From contig NZ_CP020104.1 in NCBI RefSeq assembly GCF_002056795.1, forward strand, positions 2,057,001 to 2,121,000: a DNA stretch of 64,000 nt. Direction: 5' to 3'. Shown here one piece after another: positions 34,505 to 43,633 of the stretch (its first letter is position 1; every line of letters begins with the position of its first letter). Below the pieces are notes generated by a model, which saw nothing but the letters and a program-made list of their open reading frames with translations, searched no databases and was not told the DNA's origin. A program made the translations under genes and the position numbers. This DNA comes from Spirosoma aerolatum (GTDB lineage: Bacteria > Bacteroidota > Bacteroidia > Cytophagales > Spirosomataceae).

Positions 34505-35419
34505 ATGACTATCTATCGGTATTATATACTCTCTATTGGCCTGATTGCCAGTTTACTTACTGCGCATGCCCAAACGTTTATCGCAAAGAATACACAAGTA
34601 CCTATGGAAAGTTCGGGAATGCCCGCAATCAGTCCGCATAATCCTAAGGTGGCAGAATCTCCCTTTTATGTGAAAGTTTATGGTTTTTACAGCTTGCTAA
34701 CACCGGGCTCGCAGCGGGGAGTGAGTACAACACCGGGGGCCACTACATCGATCACGTCGTTCAAAACCAATACTAAGGGATTGGGCGCCGGACCACGGGC
34801 TGGTATTGGGATTGGCATAATCGTGAATGAATTCATCAATATCGGACTTGACGCCGATATGCTCTTTGGCGATAAATTAACAACTGCCAGTACATCGAAA
34901 ACATCGTCGAGCGAAACGAGGACTACGTTTAGCGTCGTGTCAATCATTCCCAATATCACCTTTAAGGCACTCTCCCGACCTGGTTATTTTATTTACAATC
35001 GGGTTGGTCTGATCGGCGGTGTCGTGTTTGATTACAAAATCAATCAGAATGCTGTCTACATGCCTAATACTGTATCGACTACAACTACAGACTATACCAC
35101 AAATTATCAGGAAAACAGCTTGGCTATAGGATATCAGGTCGCTTTGGGTGTGCAGTTTCGATTTAGCCAGGGGGTACGTGGCTTTGCTGAATTGGTTGCC
35201 TACAACCAGTCATTCAAACCAAAGGAACGACTTTATTTATCCGTCCAGACCCAACGGGGTGGAAATCCCATTTCCTACAAATCACTTATCGAGTATAACG
35301 ATGAGGGCGATTATACAACGAGTACCCGCAGCGATGGTACCTATGTTAGCCAGCAACCCAGCACGAATGTTGTGATGAATAGCTTAGGGTTAAGTGCCGG
35401 GTTATTGTTCAGGTTTTAA
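34505..35419 (+). CDS. Outer membrane beta-barrel protein
   Basis: From the ATG at 34505 the product is 304 residues with signal peptide MTIYRYYILSIGLIASLLTA. Regular amphipathic strands follow (VKVYGFYSLLTPGSQRG, AGIGIGIIVNEFINIGLDAD, YFIYNRVGLIGGVVFDYKI), and the end LGLSAGLLFRF carries the terminal Phe that BAM recognises. The pattern suits a porin-like family of about 12 strands. Substrate unknown. An upstream in-frame ATG at 34337 lies inside the previous gene and is rejected as the start. Confidence 0.7.
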   Translation: MTIYRYYILSIGLIASLLTAHAQTFIAKNTQVPMESSGMPAISPHNPKVAESPFYVKVYGFYSLLTPGSQRGVSTTPGATTSITSFKTNTKGLGAGPRAGIGIGIIVNEFINIGLDADMLFGDKLTTASTSKTSSSETRTTFSVVSIIPNITFKALSRPGYFIYNRVGLIGGVVFDYKINQNAVYMPNTVSTTTTDYTTNYQENSLAIGYQVALGVQFRFSQGVRGFAELVAYNQSFKPKERLYLSVQTQRGGNPISYKSLIEYNDEGDYTTSTRSDGTYVSQQPSTNVVMNSLGLSAGLLFRF

Positions 35420-35476
35420 TTTTTAAAGCTTATTATCAGGAGTTTATCAGTTAGCGCCTTAATTAAAAGCACTTAG

Positions 35477-35983
35477 ATGACCACGTTAAAAATCATTTTA
35501 CAGGATGAAAATGCACGCCCTTATCCACCGGGGTGGTATTTGGAAATTTGGGTTAGCCCCATCCTTCATACCCATGTTAGGCTTAGACAGGGTGGATTGG
35601 GGTTAATCAAAATTTTTGAAACAGTTGGTTTGCCATTGTTGAGGGGAGAGGTCTTTGTTGATCTAGCTGAGCAAGGCGATGTTTTTGTTATACTTTACAA
35701 TAGCAATAATAGCCAGGTTTATGAGTCAGTGTGTAGACCCTATACCTTGCATCCTCCTAATAGAAGAGCATTTAGGCGCAGTCCGCTTCTAAACCTGTTT
35801 GTTAAAAGACATGTGATGCCGGGTAGTGTTAGTGTCGGAGGGACAATAGGAATCAACCAAAGAGCTGATTCGAGGTCCACAACGTTGTTAGGCGAACTAA
35901 CTGATCGGTTGTCAGCTATCGCAACCATTGGCCCTTACAATGGCTATTCCGTTCGGGATCGATTGATTTTATTAGCTAACTAA
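35477..35983 (+). CDS. Hypothetical protein next to TssD
   Basis: A 168-residue protein, not recognised. It begins MTTLKIILQDENARPYPPGW and has YLEIWVSPILHTHVRLRQGG, then LRGEVFVDLAEQGDVFVILY, a beta-sandwich-like pattern, and a C-terminal GTIGINQRADSRSTTLLGEL. There is no signal peptide. It ends 19 bp before the T6SS tube protein gene, so it could be a companion or cargo of that tube protein. This is inferred from position only. Confidence 0.55.
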   Translation: MTTLKIILQDENARPYPPGWYLEIWVSPILHTHVRLRQGGLGLIKIFETVGLPLLRGEVFVDLAEQGDVFVILYNSNNSQVYESVCRPYTLHPPNRRAFRRSPLLNLFVKRHVMPGSVSVGGTIGINQRADSRSTTLLGELTDRLSAIATIGPYNGYSVRDRLILLAN

Positions 35984-36002
35984 CAAATTAACACAGACAG
36001 CC

Positions 36003-36428
36003 ATGCCAGATTTTGCTTCCAGTTTCGACGCTTATTTTTCGTGGGCAGGTGGGCCCACAGGGGACGACGCAATCCCCGTAAATTCCTGTAATTTTTCACT
36101 TTCTCAATCCATCGACGACAAAGGACGCATTGCCTCCAAAGTATTTGGTGGAACCGTATTTGTGCAGATTACTCCTTCGGGTATGGACACCATGAAGCAG
36201 CTTTGGGAGTGGATGGTTGATGCCGATGGCAAGAAAGAGTCGGCTCAGATCGAGTTTCGGAATATCGATTCCGAACAAGTACAGAAAAAACTTGAACTAA
36301 CGGATGTTTACTGCGTGCAATACAGCGAAAGCTTTACAGAAGTTGGATCGGCGCCGATGTCGCTTAGTCTGACTCTGACGGCGCGTGAGCTAAAAATGTT
36401 TGACACCGCGCACGTTAATCGGTGGTAA
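36003..36428 (+). CDS. tssD: Type VI secretion tube protein TssD (Hcp-like, Bacteroidota type)
   Basis: A 141-residue protein resembling the TssD/Hcp proteins of Bacteroidota T6SS (subtype iii). It has FDAYFSWAGGPTGDDAIPVN, a conserved FSLSQSIDDKGRIASKVFGG strand, LWEWMVDADGKKESAQIEFR and the C-terminal SLSLTLTARELKM. Hcp forms hexameric rings stacked inside the contractile sheath and can carry effectors. No sheath, baseplate or ClpV gene lies within this window, so it is an orphan copy. It follows a gene of unknown role by 19 bp. Confidence 0.75.
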   Translation: MPDFASSFDAYFSWAGGPTGDDAIPVNSCNFSLSQSIDDKGRIASKVFGGTVFVQITPSGMDTMKQLWEWMVDADGKKESAQIEFRNIDSEQVQKKLELTDVYCVQYSESFTEVGSAPMSLSLTLTARELKMFDTAHVNRW

Positions 36429-36849
36429 TCGATTACGGTTTCTCCAAAGTAGACCTGCTTGATGTCACTAGACTAAAACCTGAGCAGTCAGCCACGACTG
36501 ATGACAGTGTGCTCGGCTCCCCGAAACCTATCTAAGAATGGCACACTAACAGCCTGTTCAATTGGTTCTCGATGGTCCAGTGACGGCATTCAACCTATGT
36601 TATATCCTATTGATTACCATGCACTTGTTTGGTAGTTTAGGCTGGTTGTCAGGAGGGTAGTATTTTGATTAATGTCGGCATTTCGGATAAACTGGCAGCC
36701 AGAGACTCAGGATTGTATCGATTAGAAGCGACAAAGATTGGTGGGCTAATAAAGGTTTAGCTAAAGTAGACCAGGAAGCAATCGGGGCTAATGAAAAGCC
36801 TCCACGTTTTGCGTAGAGGCTTTCAAGGTAGGTGAAATTATAAAAACTC
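36429..36849. other. 421-bp gap between tssD and sufB
   Basis: No convincing gene is visible on either strand; short reading frames are full of stops. The right end holds the sufB terminator at 36795-36823. The sequence may be a worn remnant of a gene, but no family is recognised in it. Confidence 0.4.
36795..36823 (-). terminator. Terminator after sufB
   Basis: AAAGCCTC (36795-36802) pairs with GAGGCTTT (36816-36823) with a partly paired interior, about 27 bp past the sufB stop codon, in the minus orientation. Confidence 0.6.
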
Positions 36850-38328
<1,479 letters not shown>

Positions 38329-38473
38329 AGTCTCGGTTAATTGACTGGTAGTAAAGAACCAGTGCAATGTATTTTTAACAATTTGCCGGATAGGTACGTT
38401 CCGGGCAGGCTGGACAAATATCGGAAACTTTCCGTTATTTCAGGGGTATTTTCTACGAATAGCCTATCGGGTT

Positions 38474-39028
38474 ATGGCTTCTACCAAATCACGTTTCAAT
38501 ATTGAACTGCTCCTCGGTATCTCGGCAACGTTCCTGAGTTTAGCGGCCCTGGTGGTGTCGATCTTCCAGACGAAGATTGCTCGTGAACAGCAGGACGCAT
38601 CCGTATGGCCTTATGTTCAGGCCGATTACACCAAAGCAAATGATAGTTTCGTCTGGAACGTCGTCAATAACGGGATTGGGCCAGCCGTCATTAAGTCAAC
38701 GAGCCTGCGGTATCAGGGTAAAGCCTATAAAGACGCGTACGAACTCATTAATGAACAGATTCAGCACCTTAGCGAGACCACATCCAAAGGGAAAACCGCG
38801 CACGTGAACTTCTTTTATGGCGGCCTGTCGCGGGGGAACGTGATTAAAAGCGAGGGGGAAATTAAGCTGGGCGAAATAACAGGCAATGAATCGATTGCCG
38901 AAACCATGCTACATATTGTGCAGGATACATCATACCATTTTACGGTGGTATACAGCGATGTGTATGGCAACTGCTGGCAACTCGATCAGGACAACGTGAC
39001 GGCTTTGGGAAAATGTGACCATAAATAA
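38474..39028 (+). CDS. Hypothetical membrane-anchored protein
   Basis: A 184-residue protein with one N-terminal membrane segment (LLLGISATFLSLAALVVSIF) followed by a soluble domain: QQDASVWPYVQADYTKANDS, a VVNNGIGPAVIKSTSLRYQG segment and a C-terminal FTVVYSDVYGNCWQLDQDN. No enzyme motif is seen. The arrangement, a signal anchor followed by a beta-rich periplasmic domain, resembles many Bacteroidota proteins of unknown role. It is divergent from sufB and ends 69 bp before a shared terminator. Confidence 0.6.
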   Translation: MASTKSRFNIELLLGISATFLSLAALVVSIFQTKIAREQQDASVWPYVQADYTKANDSFVWNVVNNGIGPAVIKSTSLRYQGKAYKDAYELINEQIQHLSETTSKGKTAHVNFFYGGLSRGNVIKSEGEIKLGEITGNESIAETMLHIVQDTSYHFTVVYSDVYGNCWQLDQDNVTALGKCDHK

Positions 39029-39097
39029 AAACTATGGAGTCAGCTGTGAGTATCTGACCCGGTGAAGTTTCTGAAAATCAGACGTTACATAAAAAAA

Positions 39098-39133
39098 CAC
39101 CCATGCCATTACGAATCTGTAATGGCACGGGTG
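39098..39133. terminator. Bidirectional terminator
   Basis: CACCCATGCCATTAC (39098-39112) pairs with GTAATGGCACGGGTG (39119-39133) with one mismatch and a 6-nt loop, preceded by an A run. It lies between convergent genes and can end both transcripts. Confidence 0.75.
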
Positions 39134-39157
39134 GCGTGATCTTGACAATAAGCCTTA

Positions 39158-39862
39158 CTACTGGATCGTTACGTTTACCTTGCTGTAATACAGCGTTGTT
39201 AAGCCCTCAAAACCCGAGTCGGTACCGATTAGCAGCCAAAGCTCCCCTTTGTCGTTGGTAGTTATGCTGAACGGCTTATCGGTATTCGTACGTGTGATAA
39301 GCGTATACCCTTCCGAATCGTCGCTGGTGGCGATATTGCCTAGCCGAATAGCATCTTTACCATCGTTGTTTTGGGCACCCTTGTCGATGTTGAGCGAATA
39401 GAAGTCATCTTTCAACACGCTTACGGGTTCAGTAATGGAAGCGCCTGCTTTGAGGAATACACTGCCCCCCGGCGAGCCACCGATACCAACGGAGTTCTCA
39501 CCATACTGCGAGGCTAGTTCAATGCTGAACACCAGCTTGTACTCCTTGTTGGGCTGTAAACCGACCACTTTCTTTTTAATGAACATGAAGGCATCGTCAC
39601 TCCGATTCATACTCGACAGCATGAGCGATTTACGGGTGGTGTCTAATGGTGCAGGCAGCCCTTTCCACGCTGCTTTAAACTCCATAATGTCTGCCTGCGC
39701 CTTTCCAAAGTCGGTAATCCCGGCCAACCACCCATCTGGTCCAGTCTGGAAAGAGGATTGGTACGGTAGTCCGGGCTGGAGGGGTACGTTGTCCTGATTA
39801 CAAGCTGAAAAGGTGAATAAACTGCCTGCCAAAATGGCGATTACCTTGAACGTTGATTTCAT
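39158..39862 (-). CDS. Hypothetical lipoprotein
   Basis: From the ATG at 39862 the product is 234 residues. MKSTFKVIAILAGSLFTFSA is the signal and Cys21 the lipidated residue. The mature part looks like a jelly-roll or carbohydrate-binding-type beta-sandwich: PYQSSFQTGPDGWLAGITDF, a PNKEYKLVFSIELASQYGEN segment and a C-terminal GELWLLIGTDSGFEGLTTLY. It may bind a polysaccharide, which is inferred from fold-like features only. Downstream of it is the bidirectional terminator. Confidence 0.6.
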   Translation of the reverse strand: MKSTFKVIAILAGSLFTFSACNQDNVPLQPGLPYQSSFQTGPDGWLAGITDFGKAQADIMEFKAAWKGLPAPLDTTRKSLMLSSMNRSDDAFMFIKKKVVGLQPNKEYKLVFSIELASQYGENSVGIGGSPGGSVFLKAGASITEPVSVLKDDFYSLNIDKGAQNNDGKDAIRLGNIATSDDSEGYTLITRTNTDKPFSITTNDKGELWLLIGTDSGFEGLTTLYYSKVNVTIQ

Positions 39863-39928
39863 TGTACACTTGGTTTGTTTCCTATACAGACTCCCCAAGC
39901 TGAATGAGCGTTGGAATGATTTTTTGAA

Positions 39929-40318
39929 TTAACGGAAACGATTTCGCCCGGATTCTTCCAAGCCGTTGAGTGCGAGGTAAAAAGCGATGATATAAATTAA
40001 TTGTGTGCTGGCAACAGTCCAATCTTCTTTCAGCGTTGTGCCGAATAAAAGCGCACTTACCGTCAAACCACCTAAAAAATAACCCCACTTACCGAACTGA
40101 CCGCCTACCAAGATCAGCAGGCCGACTGTAAGTTCAACAAACGGAAGGGGATACAGAAAGGCTTTCGTGAGTATGGGCGGTAGAATTGTTTGGGCAAAAC
40201 CAGCTTCTGTTTTCGCTACAAAAGCAGCTAGTTTAGGAATACGCACAAGGCCATGCATAAGCATATTAATGCCTAGGCCAAGGCGAATTACCAGTAGAGC
40301 TAATGCGTTGGGAGTCAT
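39929..40318 (-). CDS. DoxX family membrane protein
   Basis: A 129-residue protein with four membrane segments and the DoxX pattern: LALLVIRLGLGINMLMHGLV near the start, then PPILTKAFLYPLPFVELTVG and LLILVGGQFGKWGYFLGGLT. DoxX proteins are small membrane proteins that in some bacteria associate with redox enzymes or superoxide dismutase. The specific role here is unknown. Its start codon overlaps the stop of the acidic-protein gene at 40315 by 4 bp, so the two are translationally coupled. Confidence 0.75.
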   Translation of the reverse strand: MTPNALALLVIRLGLGINMLMHGLVRIPKLAAFVAKTEAGFAQTILPPILTKAFLYPLPFVELTVGLLILVGGQFGKWGYFLGGLTVSALLFGTTLKEDWTVASTQLIYIIAFYLALNGLEESGRNRFR

Positions 40319-40566
40319 TTTTCATTCTCTATTTCTACGTCACCTTCTTCTACGGTCTCTTCGGCCAATAGGTCGTCGTTCACACCCGAGTCACTGTCCA
40401 AATCGGCTACTTCGGCTTTTTCGGGTTCGGGGCCTGATGCGGTTATAGGACTTAAAGGGCCGTTCTGAGGAATGCCTGTGTTTGAGGCTTCGCTTTGTGC
40501 CAGTACCTGCACGACGCCCTGGTTATCGTCATCGGCAGGATTATATGTGTTGTTGTCTGTATTCAT
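40315..40566 (-). CDS. Small acidic hypothetical protein 1
   Basis: An 83-residue, low-complexity, highly acidic protein (for example VADLDSDSGVNDDLLAEETV, then EEGDVEIENEK) beginning MNTDNNTYNPADDDNQGVVQ. It is probably disordered. Its stop overlaps the start of the DoxX gene by 4 bp. Together with the acidic protein at 40621 it forms a pair upstream of DoxX. No known domain; function unknown. Confidence 0.5.
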   Translation of the reverse strand: MNTDNNTYNPADDDNQGVVQVLAQSEASNTGIPQNGPLSPITASGPEPEKAEVADLDSDSGVNDDLLAEETVEEGDVEIENEK

Positions 40567-40583
40567 AAAATGATTTGGTTGTC

Positions 40584-40614
40584 GTCCTGAAAGGCTTTGG
40601 TATCCTTTCAGGAC
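40584..40614 (-). terminator. Hairpin between the two acidic-protein genes
   Basis: GTCCTGAAAGG (40584-40594) pairs perfectly with CCTTTCAGGAC (40604-40614) across a 9-nt loop, just after the 40621 gene and before the 40566 start. Without a strong T run it may be an attenuator or a processing site. Confidence 0.5.
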
Positions 40615-40620
40615 TGTTGA

Positions 40621-40890
40621 TTATGAGCCGGAACGCGTGACATGGCCACCTAAGGCATAATTATCGTCCTGGTGATGATCATGCTCACCAGTGGGATCAC
40701 CATCTTCATCCAATGGTTCATCATATAATTCCTCGCTAGGCTCGTCGTCGGCCATATCTTCATCCAGGCCATCTTCGTCATCGACAGCGGGGCCGCTCTG
40801 GTTTCGAAAAATATCGGGATCAATACGGTCGATTCGGGAGCCAATAACGCCTGTGTCGGTTGCGACAGGATGATCGAATATCGTTTTCAT
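40621..40890 (-). CDS. Small acidic hypothetical protein 2
   Basis: An 89-residue protein, strongly acidic in its second half (GPAVDDEDGLDEDMADDEPS, then EELYDEPLDEDGDPTGEHDH), with an HDHHQDDN stretch that could bind metal. It begins MKTIFDHPVATDTGVIGSRI. It has no known domain. It is divergent from the alpha/beta hydrolase gene at 41007 and precedes the second acidic gene and DoxX. Function unknown. Confidence 0.5.
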   Translation of the reverse strand: MKTIFDHPVATDTGVIGSRIDRIDPDIFRNQSGPAVDDEDGLDEDMADDEPSEELYDEPLDEDGDPTGEHDHHQDDNYALGGHVTRSGS

Positions 40891-41006
40891 GCTGTTGAGT
40901 TGTTGGTTTTCATAGAGATAACCCGGTAGAATGCCGAAAGGTTAGGCTTATTGGCCTGTTCCTGATGGCAAACTGACTACCGGGAATAACCAACTACTTC
41001 GACTGT

Positions 41007-41801
41007 ATGAAATCACTACTACTGACCATCTGCTTCCTCACGGCTAGTCTTGTTCATGCTCAAACGAATCGGGAGCCGCTCTTTACCTCATTTGATGGCA
41101 CCCAAATTCATTACGATATACTGGGAGAAGGCAAGCCTGTGGTACTACTGCATGGCTTTATCAGTACCAGTGAAAGCTGGAAACGGTCGGCGGTGCGGCA
41201 GGCTCTGGCCGATGCTGGTTTTAAAGTAGTAATGCTCGATTTACGGGGTAATGGGCTGTCTGACAAACCACACGGGGCCGAGGCCTATCGTGATAATACC
41301 GAGCTGAAGGATGTGATGGCATTAATGAAACACCTGGGCCTGAAAAACTATGACGTAGTGGGTTACTCGCGTGGGGCTATTCTGACGGCTAAACTGCTGA
41401 CGATGGATAAACAGGTGCGCCGGGCAGTGATGGGGGGGATCAGTGTTGATTTTTCGGACCCTAACTGGATTCGCCGTCGAAATTTCTTCGAAGCCCTGAC
41501 CAAACCCGGAAGTCATCCCGAGCTACAGCCCGCTGTCGATAATGCCAAAAAAGCGGGTGCCGATACGGTGGTGCTGGCGCGTTTGCAGGAGTTTCAGCCC
41601 GTAACCACCAAAGCCGAACTGGCGAAGATCAGGATTCCGGTATTGGTTGTGAATGGTGATCAGGACAAAGACAACGGCGATCCGCAAACCCTGGTCGATG
41701 CCATTCCGGGCTCGCGGCTGGTCATTGTACCGGGTAATCACGGAGGGGCTATGCGAACGCCCGAATTTGCCAAAGCCGTTGTGGAGTTTCTAATGAAGTA
41801 A
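41007..41801 (+). CDS. Secreted alpha/beta hydrolase
   Basis: A 264-residue protein with signal peptide MKSLLLTICFLTASLVHAQ. It shows the alpha/beta hydrolase core: VVLLHGFISTSESW (oxyanion HG), LDLRGNGLSD, VVGYSRGAILTAKLL with nucleophile Ser121, VLVVNGDQDKDNG with the acid, and the likely catalytic His in PGNHGGAMRTPEF. The family covers esterases, lactonases and peptidases, so the substrate cannot be predicted. It is convergent with the M23 peptidase gene, the two ends lying 2 bp apart. Confidence 0.82.
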   Translation: MKSLLLTICFLTASLVHAQTNREPLFTSFDGTQIHYDILGEGKPVVLLHGFISTSESWKRSAVRQALADAGFKVVMLDLRGNGLSDKPHGAEAYRDNTELKDVMALMKHLGLKNYDVVGYSRGAILTAKLLTMDKQVRRAVMGGISVDFSDPNWIRRRNFFEALTKPGSHPELQPAVDNAKKAGADTVVLARLQEFQPVTTKAELAKIRIPVLVVNGDQDKDNGDPQTLVDAIPGSRLVIVPGNHGGAMRTPEFAKAVVEFLMK

Positions 41802-41803
41802 GT

Positions 41804-42463
41804 TTACAGGCCTTCAATCCCTAGCAACCGATTCGGATTGGGGCAGATGGCGAGGAATTTTTCCCGATCAGCTACCGAGCATACACCCGGAAAATCGCCT
41901 TTGAGACCCAGCATGTCGGTCATCAGCTGAAAATGCAGATGCGGGGGCCAGTCGCCATTTTCGGGGTAGGGGCCTATCTCACCTAACTTGTCACCGGCAT
42001 TAAAAACTTTTCCTTCATACAACCCTTCCAGTGATTGGCGGGTCAGATGCCCGTAGAGTGAGTAACGTGGTTGAGATGCCGTAGCGTGGTGTTCCAGAAT
42101 GATGGTAGGCCCATAGTCACCAAAATGGGCGTTGTCCTGAAAACTGTGGACGATTCCAGTTAAGGGAGCCAAGACGGGGGTTCCGGCTTCCGCCCAGAGG
42201 TCGATACCGAGGTGAATTTCACGGGGTTCGGCTTCGACGTCATTGAAGTGCGGACTTCGGCGGTAAATGACCCGATGTTCGTTATACCCTCCCACGCCTA
42301 CCTGAGCACCAGTTATTTTCAGTTTACCAAAGACATAGTCGGTAAAAACTGCCGTATCGGTTAGGTCGAGCTGATCGAGATCGGGATTGGTAGCCGAGAA
42401 GTCGAGAATCAAATAGGGATCTTTCCGAAAGTCGAAGGGAAGAAGCATAATAGAATTCAGCAA
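41804..42463 (-). CDS. M23 family metallopeptidase
   Basis: A 219-residue protein with the lysostaphin-type zinc site: His84 and Asp88 in EIHLGIDLWAEAGTPVLAP, and His175 and His177 in DWPPHLHFQL. EHHATASQPRYSLYGHLTRQ supplies the remaining core. Such enzymes cleave peptidoglycan cross-links or glycine peptides. No signal peptide is seen, and the start is ambiguous: an ATG at 42448 (MLLPFDFRKDPYLIL) is equally possible. Whether it acts outside the cytoplasm is unclear. Confidence 0.8.
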   Translation of the reverse strand: MLNSIMLLPFDFRKDPYLILDFSATNPDLDQLDLTDTAVFTDYVFGKLKITGAQVGVGGYNEHRVIYRRSPHFNDVEAEPREIHLGIDLWAEAGTPVLAPLTGIVHSFQDNAHFGDYGPTIILEHHATASQPRYSLYGHLTRQSLEGLYEGKVFNAGDKLGEIGPYPENGDWPPHLHFQLMTDMLGLKGDFPGVCSVADREKFLAICPNPNRLLGIEGL

Positions 42464-42577
42464 TAGAGAGCAACAGAGACACAGTGAAACGTTGGTTCAA
42501 AATAGACTAAGTTGGCCTGTTTGGCAACGATTCGTTAGCGTAAAAACATTCTTTTTAACCAAAATGCTGTTTGATCT

Positions 42578-43537
42578 ATGAAAATCAGGCTTCTACGAAT
42601 CAGCATATGCGTCGGCTTGCTGATCCTACTGAACGGCTGTACTGAAACGACTTCAGTAAACACCACATTGGGGGACTGGACGGTAAAATCGGAGTTGGAG
42701 GGCGTAGGGCGCTCGGGAGCCGTTAGCTTTGTGATTGGTAATACTGCGTATGTAGGAACGGGCCAGGATGCGTCGAAAAATGCGCTGACAGATTTCTGGG
42801 CTTACGACCCAGCTAGTAATGCCTGGACACAGAAAGCGTCGTTTCCTGGAAAAGCGCGTAGTGAAGCCGTTGGTTTTGCCATCGGAACCAAGGGGTATCT
42901 GGGTACAGGGGCCGATGCGCAGGGTAACTTATTTCGGGATATGTATGCCTATGACACCTATGCCAATAACTGGCAGCGTGTGGCCGATTTTAGTGGAACA
43001 GCCCGTCGATCGGCAGTTGGCTTTAGTCTGTATGATGTCGGTTTTATTGGGTTGGGCTTTGATGGAAGCGAGCGGACTGATCTATGGCGCTACAACCCTT
43101 CGGCTAATATCTGGACGCAGCGAAAATACTTTAGCAATACGGCTCGTGTAGGGGCTATAGCGTTTGTGGTCAATAACCTGGCCTATGTGGGTATGGGTAG
43201 TTCAGCCGGAAACGTCCGTAACGATTTATGGCAATACGACATGGACCAAGATACCTGGACCCAACGGCAAAGTTTGCCCGAATCGATACCGTCCAGCGCA
43301 TATGGAGTAAGTTTTACTGTCAATGGCATTGGCTATGTCGTACCGGGTAATACCACTGATAAGAATGTGCTGGCATATGACCCAGGCCGTGATTCCTGGG
43401 CGGTAAAAGGCTCTTTTGAAGGTGCTTCCCGCACAAAAGCCGTTGGATTTGCCATTGGATCGAGGGGATACATAGTGACAGGGTTAGCTGGAAACAGCCC
43501 TCTGGACGATTGCTGGGCGTATAACCCCTTGTTTTGA
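42578..43537 (+). CDS. Kelch-repeat lipoprotein
   Basis: A 319-residue lipoprotein with signal ending at lipobox Cys21 (VGLLILLNGC). At least five kelch-type repeats follow, each about 45-50 residues with a GxGxD and a final YDP or YNP plus W: GTGQDASKNALTDFWAYDPA, GTGADAQGNLFRDMYAYDTY, and YVGMGSSAGNVRNDLWQYDM. A closed six-bladed beta-propeller is likely, probably displayed on the outer membrane as a binding or adhesion module. It lies directly before the peptide transporter with 96 bp between, but a functional link is not shown. Confidence 0.8.
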   Translation: MKIRLLRISICVGLLILLNGCTETTSVNTTLGDWTVKSELEGVGRSGAVSFVIGNTAYVGTGQDASKNALTDFWAYDPASNAWTQKASFPGKARSEAVGFAIGTKGYLGTGADAQGNLFRDMYAYDTYANNWQRVADFSGTARRSAVGFSLYDVGFIGLGFDGSERTDLWRYNPSANIWTQRKYFSNTARVGAIAFVVNNLAYVGMGSSAGNVRNDLWQYDMDQDTWTQRQSLPESIPSSAYGVSFTVNGIGYVVPGNTTDKNVLAYDPGRDSWAVKGSFEGASRTKAVGFAIGSRGYIVTGLAGNSPLDDCWAYNPLF

Positions 43538-43633
43538 TCGGCTTGCCACTTTTCGGGGATGAGGGTATATTTACAGCTATTTTTTCGTTATTTACCCTTA
43601 TTCTTTGGCAAACTAATCGATTCTCAAAACTGA

